NCBI GenBank assembly: GCA_002731275.1
Contig: PCBK01000052.1
Span: forward strand, 474,724-538,723
Source of the DNA: Deltaproteobacteria bacterium
GTDB lineage: Bacteria; Myxococcota_C; UBA6777
Direction: 5' to 3'
Length of the DNA: 64,000 nt
The notes under the pieces were generated by a model that saw only the letters and a list, made by a program, of their open reading frames with translations, searched no databases and was not told the origin of the DNA. This document shows, one piece after another, positions 61,640 to 64,000 of the stretch (the stretch's first letter is position 1; each line of letters opens with the position of its first letter). Made by a program: the position numbers and the translations under genes.

Positions 61640-63064
61640 ATGTCCGGGGCAAGTATGTTTCGTCTTGGTTTGTTTTCACTGCTGCTCTTTTGTCACTGCG
61701 CAGCACCTCCCGCCCTCCCCACACCCTCATTCGAAGCCAACATCCAACAAACAGAGATCCACCCAGGGGAACCTCTCAAGTTGACGCTGACATTTACCGA
61801 CATGGTACTCCAATCCGCCAACATCGGTACGGTTCCCATCGCAGGAGAAGGACACTTCCGCGCCTACCTCGACGGCGAGACCGGAAACAAGTACCTACCA
61901 CACGCTCCTGACGACTTCTACACCATCCTGCTCCCTACGGACCTCGCGACTGGTAAACACTCCCTGCGTATTGTCCTCTTTCAAAATGATGGACATCCAT
62001 TCGATCCCAATGTCGAAAAAACGCTCCCCATCGAGGTCACCAAGAAGGTCATCATCGTCCCCCCAAAAACCCCCGTCATCAATGCAACACTCGCAAAGAC
62101 GAAGGTTTCGGCAGGAGACACGCTCGCGCTCAATATCGATGTCAAAAACTTCACCTTGAAAAAACCTTCCACCAACCCTCTCAACCGCAGCAATGAAGGG
62201 TATTACAAGATCTTCTTGGACACGACCACGGACACCAACCTCCTACACAGCGGAAATCTTCCCAGCGCGACAGCTACATTGCCAGCTGAGACGACACCAG
62301 GTGGACACAAGCTGATCGTCCAACTCGTACAAAACGATGGAAGCCCCGTTACCCCTCCCATCACAAAAGAGTTGAGCTTCGAAGTCCTCGCTCCTGTCCC
62401 CACCCTCTCACTCGCACTCGACATCGATGAAGTCGAAGCCGGAGAGACCCTGACACTCACCGTCGACGCCAACAACTTTGAACTCAGCCAAGCCAATATC
62501 GGCGGCGCCAACAAAAGCGGCCAGGGACACTACAAAGTCTACCTCGACAAGATCGCCGACAACCGCCCTCTTATCGCCAGCGCAATCCGCTACCAGCTCC
62601 TCACCGTCCCCAAAGAGACCACCGGAGGCACACACAAATTCATCGTCCAACTCGTTAACAATGACGGTACACCGAGAACGCCAGCGGTCACAGGCGAAGT
62701 CAGCTTCAAAGTCAACGCCGAACCCACGAATGCCTGTGCGCAAGAGTTTACAACCAACACAAAGTGCACGACCTTCACCGATCGGACTGCAACCTCCGCC
62801 AAGAGAGAGATCATCACCTCCGGCAACACATACAGCCCCAAGTGCATCAAGATCAAGGTCGGACAAAGCGTCAACTTCAAACACAACCTGAGCTCCCACC
62901 CCCTCAAGCAAGTATGCGGCCCTGCCAACGTCATCCCCGAAACCAAGAGTGGCACAAGCAAGGTCGTCAAATTTACAAAAGAGGGTATCTATGGTTATTA
63001 CTGCACCAGACACGGAAAAGTGTCCGGAACGGGAATGGCCGGTATGATCCAGGTCGTCAAATAG
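61640..63064 (+). CDS. lipoprotein with three beta repeats and a cupredoxin domain
   Basis: A 474-residue exported protein. The signal region ends LLLFCHCAAPP, and a Cys around residue 18-20 is probably lipid-modified (lipobox not standard). Three repeats of about 90-100 residues follow (each has G-x-x-L-x-L-x-x, GHYKVYLD-like and GTHKFIVQLVNNDG-like segments), resembling bacterial Ig-like solute- or polymer-binding repeats. The last 100 residues are cupredoxin: YSPKCIKIKVGQSVNF, then His in SSHPLKQ, Cys in YYC, His in TRHG and Met in MAGM, the type 1 copper ligand set of plastocyanin/azurin. It may carry electrons or copper at the outer membrane. AGGAAAGGA precedes the start. Confidence 0.83.
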   Translation: MSGASMFRLGLFSLLLFCHCAAPPALPTPSFEANIQQTEIHPGEPLKLTLTFTDMVLQSANIGTVPIAGEGHFRAYLDGETGNKYLPHAPDDFYTILLPTDLATGKHSLRIVLFQNDGHPFDPNVEKTLPIEVTKKVIIVPPKTPVINATLAKTKVSAGDTLALNIDVKNFTLKKPSTNPLNRSNEGYYKIFLDTTTDTNLLHSGNLPSATATLPAETTPGGHKLIVQLVQNDGSPVTPPITKELSFEVLAPVPTLSLALDIDEVEAGETLTLTVDANNFELSQANIGGANKSGQGHYKVYLDKIADNRPLIASAIRYQLLTVPKETTGGTHKFIVQLVNNDGTPRTPAVTGEVSFKVNAEPTNACAQEFTTNTKCTTFTDRTATSAKREIITSGNTYSPKCIKIKVGQSVNFKHNLSSHPLKQVCGPANVIPETKSGTSKVVKFTKEGIYGYYCTRHGKVSGTGMAGMIQVVK

Positions 63065-63182
63065 ACCACAACGACTTTTTCTTCCTACTTTTTCCTCGAA
63101 ACGCCCTCACCCTGGCGCGATTCGAAACAGGACAGCCCTCCCTTGTTCTTCCACTCTCCACCCAACACAGAGCTTTGAGAAT

Positions 63183-64000
63183 ATGATCATTCGTGTATTG
63201 GTGTTTTTAACGTTTATCTTCGCCCTTGTTATGTATCTCCTTTACAACATCAAGCTTCCGATCGATGGGCTCTTACTCGCCCTCGGGCTGCTGATGCTCG
63301 CGATCGTGGCGTTGTTTGCCCACTACCGCTACGTCGGAAAACTGCGAACTTCAGGGCGGTATCATGCCGCACTACGACAGCTGAAGTTCTGGTGGATGCT
63401 CTTACCCGGCGAAGCCTATCGACAACTGCGTATCCAAATCCTCATTGAGTCCAGCGACTTCAACGCCGCACGAAAAGCCATCGAAGATGCTGAAGCCAAA
63501 GGTATGGAGACCGCTTTTTCAGGCGGATTCAGAGCGGATATCGAACGCAGACAAGGCAATTACAAGATCGCAGAGCAGCACCTTCAGCGCGCGATTGATG
63601 CGACGCCTCCAGGACTTTTGCGCACAGGCCTCCTCACACAACTCGCGCGCCTGTACATCCACAACATCCCCACCAAAGCCAACCTCAAACAGGTAGGCTT
63701 CTTGCTCGATGAAGCTGAGTCGCTCACCAAACAACCTCCCCATAGCGATCTGATCAAGGCTGTGCGAGGTGAATGGTATCTCGTCAAACAGACTCCCAAA
63801 AAAGCCATCGAAGCACTGCAACCGAGCCTTGACGCCCTCTTCCTCTCCGCCGTTACGTACAAACCCTCGGGCTTCTTCAACAAGATCACTTACTTCCTCG
63901 CCCAAGTCACGTACAGTCAGCGCGACGAGCACCAGTATCCATTCTTCGCGGAGTTGTGTTTGTCTTTGGGCCGCGCCTACGCCAAGAGACGTGACTTCGC
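63183..64000 (+). CDS. membrane-anchored TPR-like protein, truncated at the right edge
   Basis: An ORF from ATG 63183 stays open to the last base (272 codons visible). It has two transmembrane helices (about residues 3-20 and 29-46) separated by a short loop with KLPIDG, then a cytosolic helical region with TPR-like features (SSDFNAARKAIEDAEAKG, QGNYKIAEQHLQRAI). I recognise no enzyme. Helices and TPR together suggest a scaffold or assembly protein similar to the membrane TPR proteins of envelope complexes. The ribosome site is weak (GAGAAT). It lies 118 bases after the cupredoxin gene, in the same direction, with a C/T-rich tract between them. Confidence 0.75.
   Translation, partial: MIIRVLVFLTFIFALVMYLLYNIKLPIDGLLLALGLLMLAIVALFAHYRYVGKLRTSGRYHAALRQLKFWWMLLPGEAYRQLRIQILIESSDFNAARKAIEDAEAKGMETAFSGGFRADIERRQGNYKIAEQHLQRAIDATPPGLLRTGLLTQLARLYIHNIPTKANLKQVGFLLDEAESLTKQPPHSDLIKAVRGEWYLVKQTPKKAIEALQPSLDALFLSAVTYKPSGFFNKITYFLAQVTYSQRDEHQYPFFAELCLSLGRAYAKRRDF

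Overview
The window most resembles a chromosome segment of a myxobacterium-like, Gram-negative organism (Myxococcota or a close relative) with roughly balanced GC. The evidence is the density of secreted lipoproteins carrying the Cys/Asp-rich MopE-type motif, a MYXO-CTERM-like anchor on a matrixin protease, DUF3857/transglutaminase lipoproteins, very long TPR and coiled-coil proteins, and the proteobacterial gene order cmk-rpsA-ihfB. I saw no tRNA, rRNA, CRISPR array, insertion sequence, integrase or phage gene. Species-level assignment is not possible from sequence reading alone.

Layout. 1-6.9 kb: the 3' part of a PKD plus IPT/TIG surface protein, convergent with a MopE/NHL lipoprotein. 7-16.4 kb: a metallophosphoesterase, two adjacent transglutaminase-fold lipoproteins (the first has lost its catalytic residues; the second is intact but ends in what looks like a dead cell-wall amidase domain), a matrixin protease with Cys-rich tail, and a small secreted protein. 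16.4-19.7 kb: core cluster cmk-rpsA-ihfB. 19.7-29.3 kb: one 3,213-residue TPR/PQQ-propeller/HEAT/TPR protein on the minus strand, started by TTG. 29.6-34.3 kb: Rep-type helicase, ABC1/UbiB-type kinase, UPF0149 protein. 34.3-46.4 kb: ATP-grasp protein, fibronectin-III lipoprotein, Lys/Asp-rich polyampholyte lipoprotein with a strong intrinsic terminator, a second MopE/NHL lipoprotein with an alpha/beta hydrolase, and a third MopE protein. 46.4-53.3 kb: SanA, ABC exporter, an EF-G of EF-G2 flavour, a small membrane protein, a NUDIX hydrolase and a [2Fe-2S] thioredoxin-fold protein. 53.3-64 kb: a TPR/Arg-rich protein with two possible Sm/Hfq-like modules, a plant-type ALDH12 P5C dehydrogenase, a zinc-ribbon/coiled-coil/membrane protein translationally coupled to an exonuclease-WYL fusion, a cupredoxin lipoprotein, and a membrane-anchored TPR-like gene running off the right edge.

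How the genes fit together. The dominant theme is the cell surface: about ten products are exported or lipid-anchored, mostly adhesive or scaffold-like repeat proteins. Housekeeping genes for translation, nucleotide metabolism and DNA processing are interspersed. Clear transcription units are 8174-13103, 15690-17070 (possibly), 29647-33178, 46437-49033, 51655-53293 and 57438-61507. A recurring feature is a C/T-rich, G-poor stretch directly after the stop codons of many transcription-unit-terminal genes but not of operon-internal genes, which fits factor-dependent (Rho) termination. No complete, obviously new defence or biosynthetic system is visible. The best candidates for undescribed biology are the paired dead/intact transglutaminase proteins with a pseudo-amidase, the double Sm-like protein, the exonuclease-WYL/coiled-coil pair and the giant TPR-PQQ protein.
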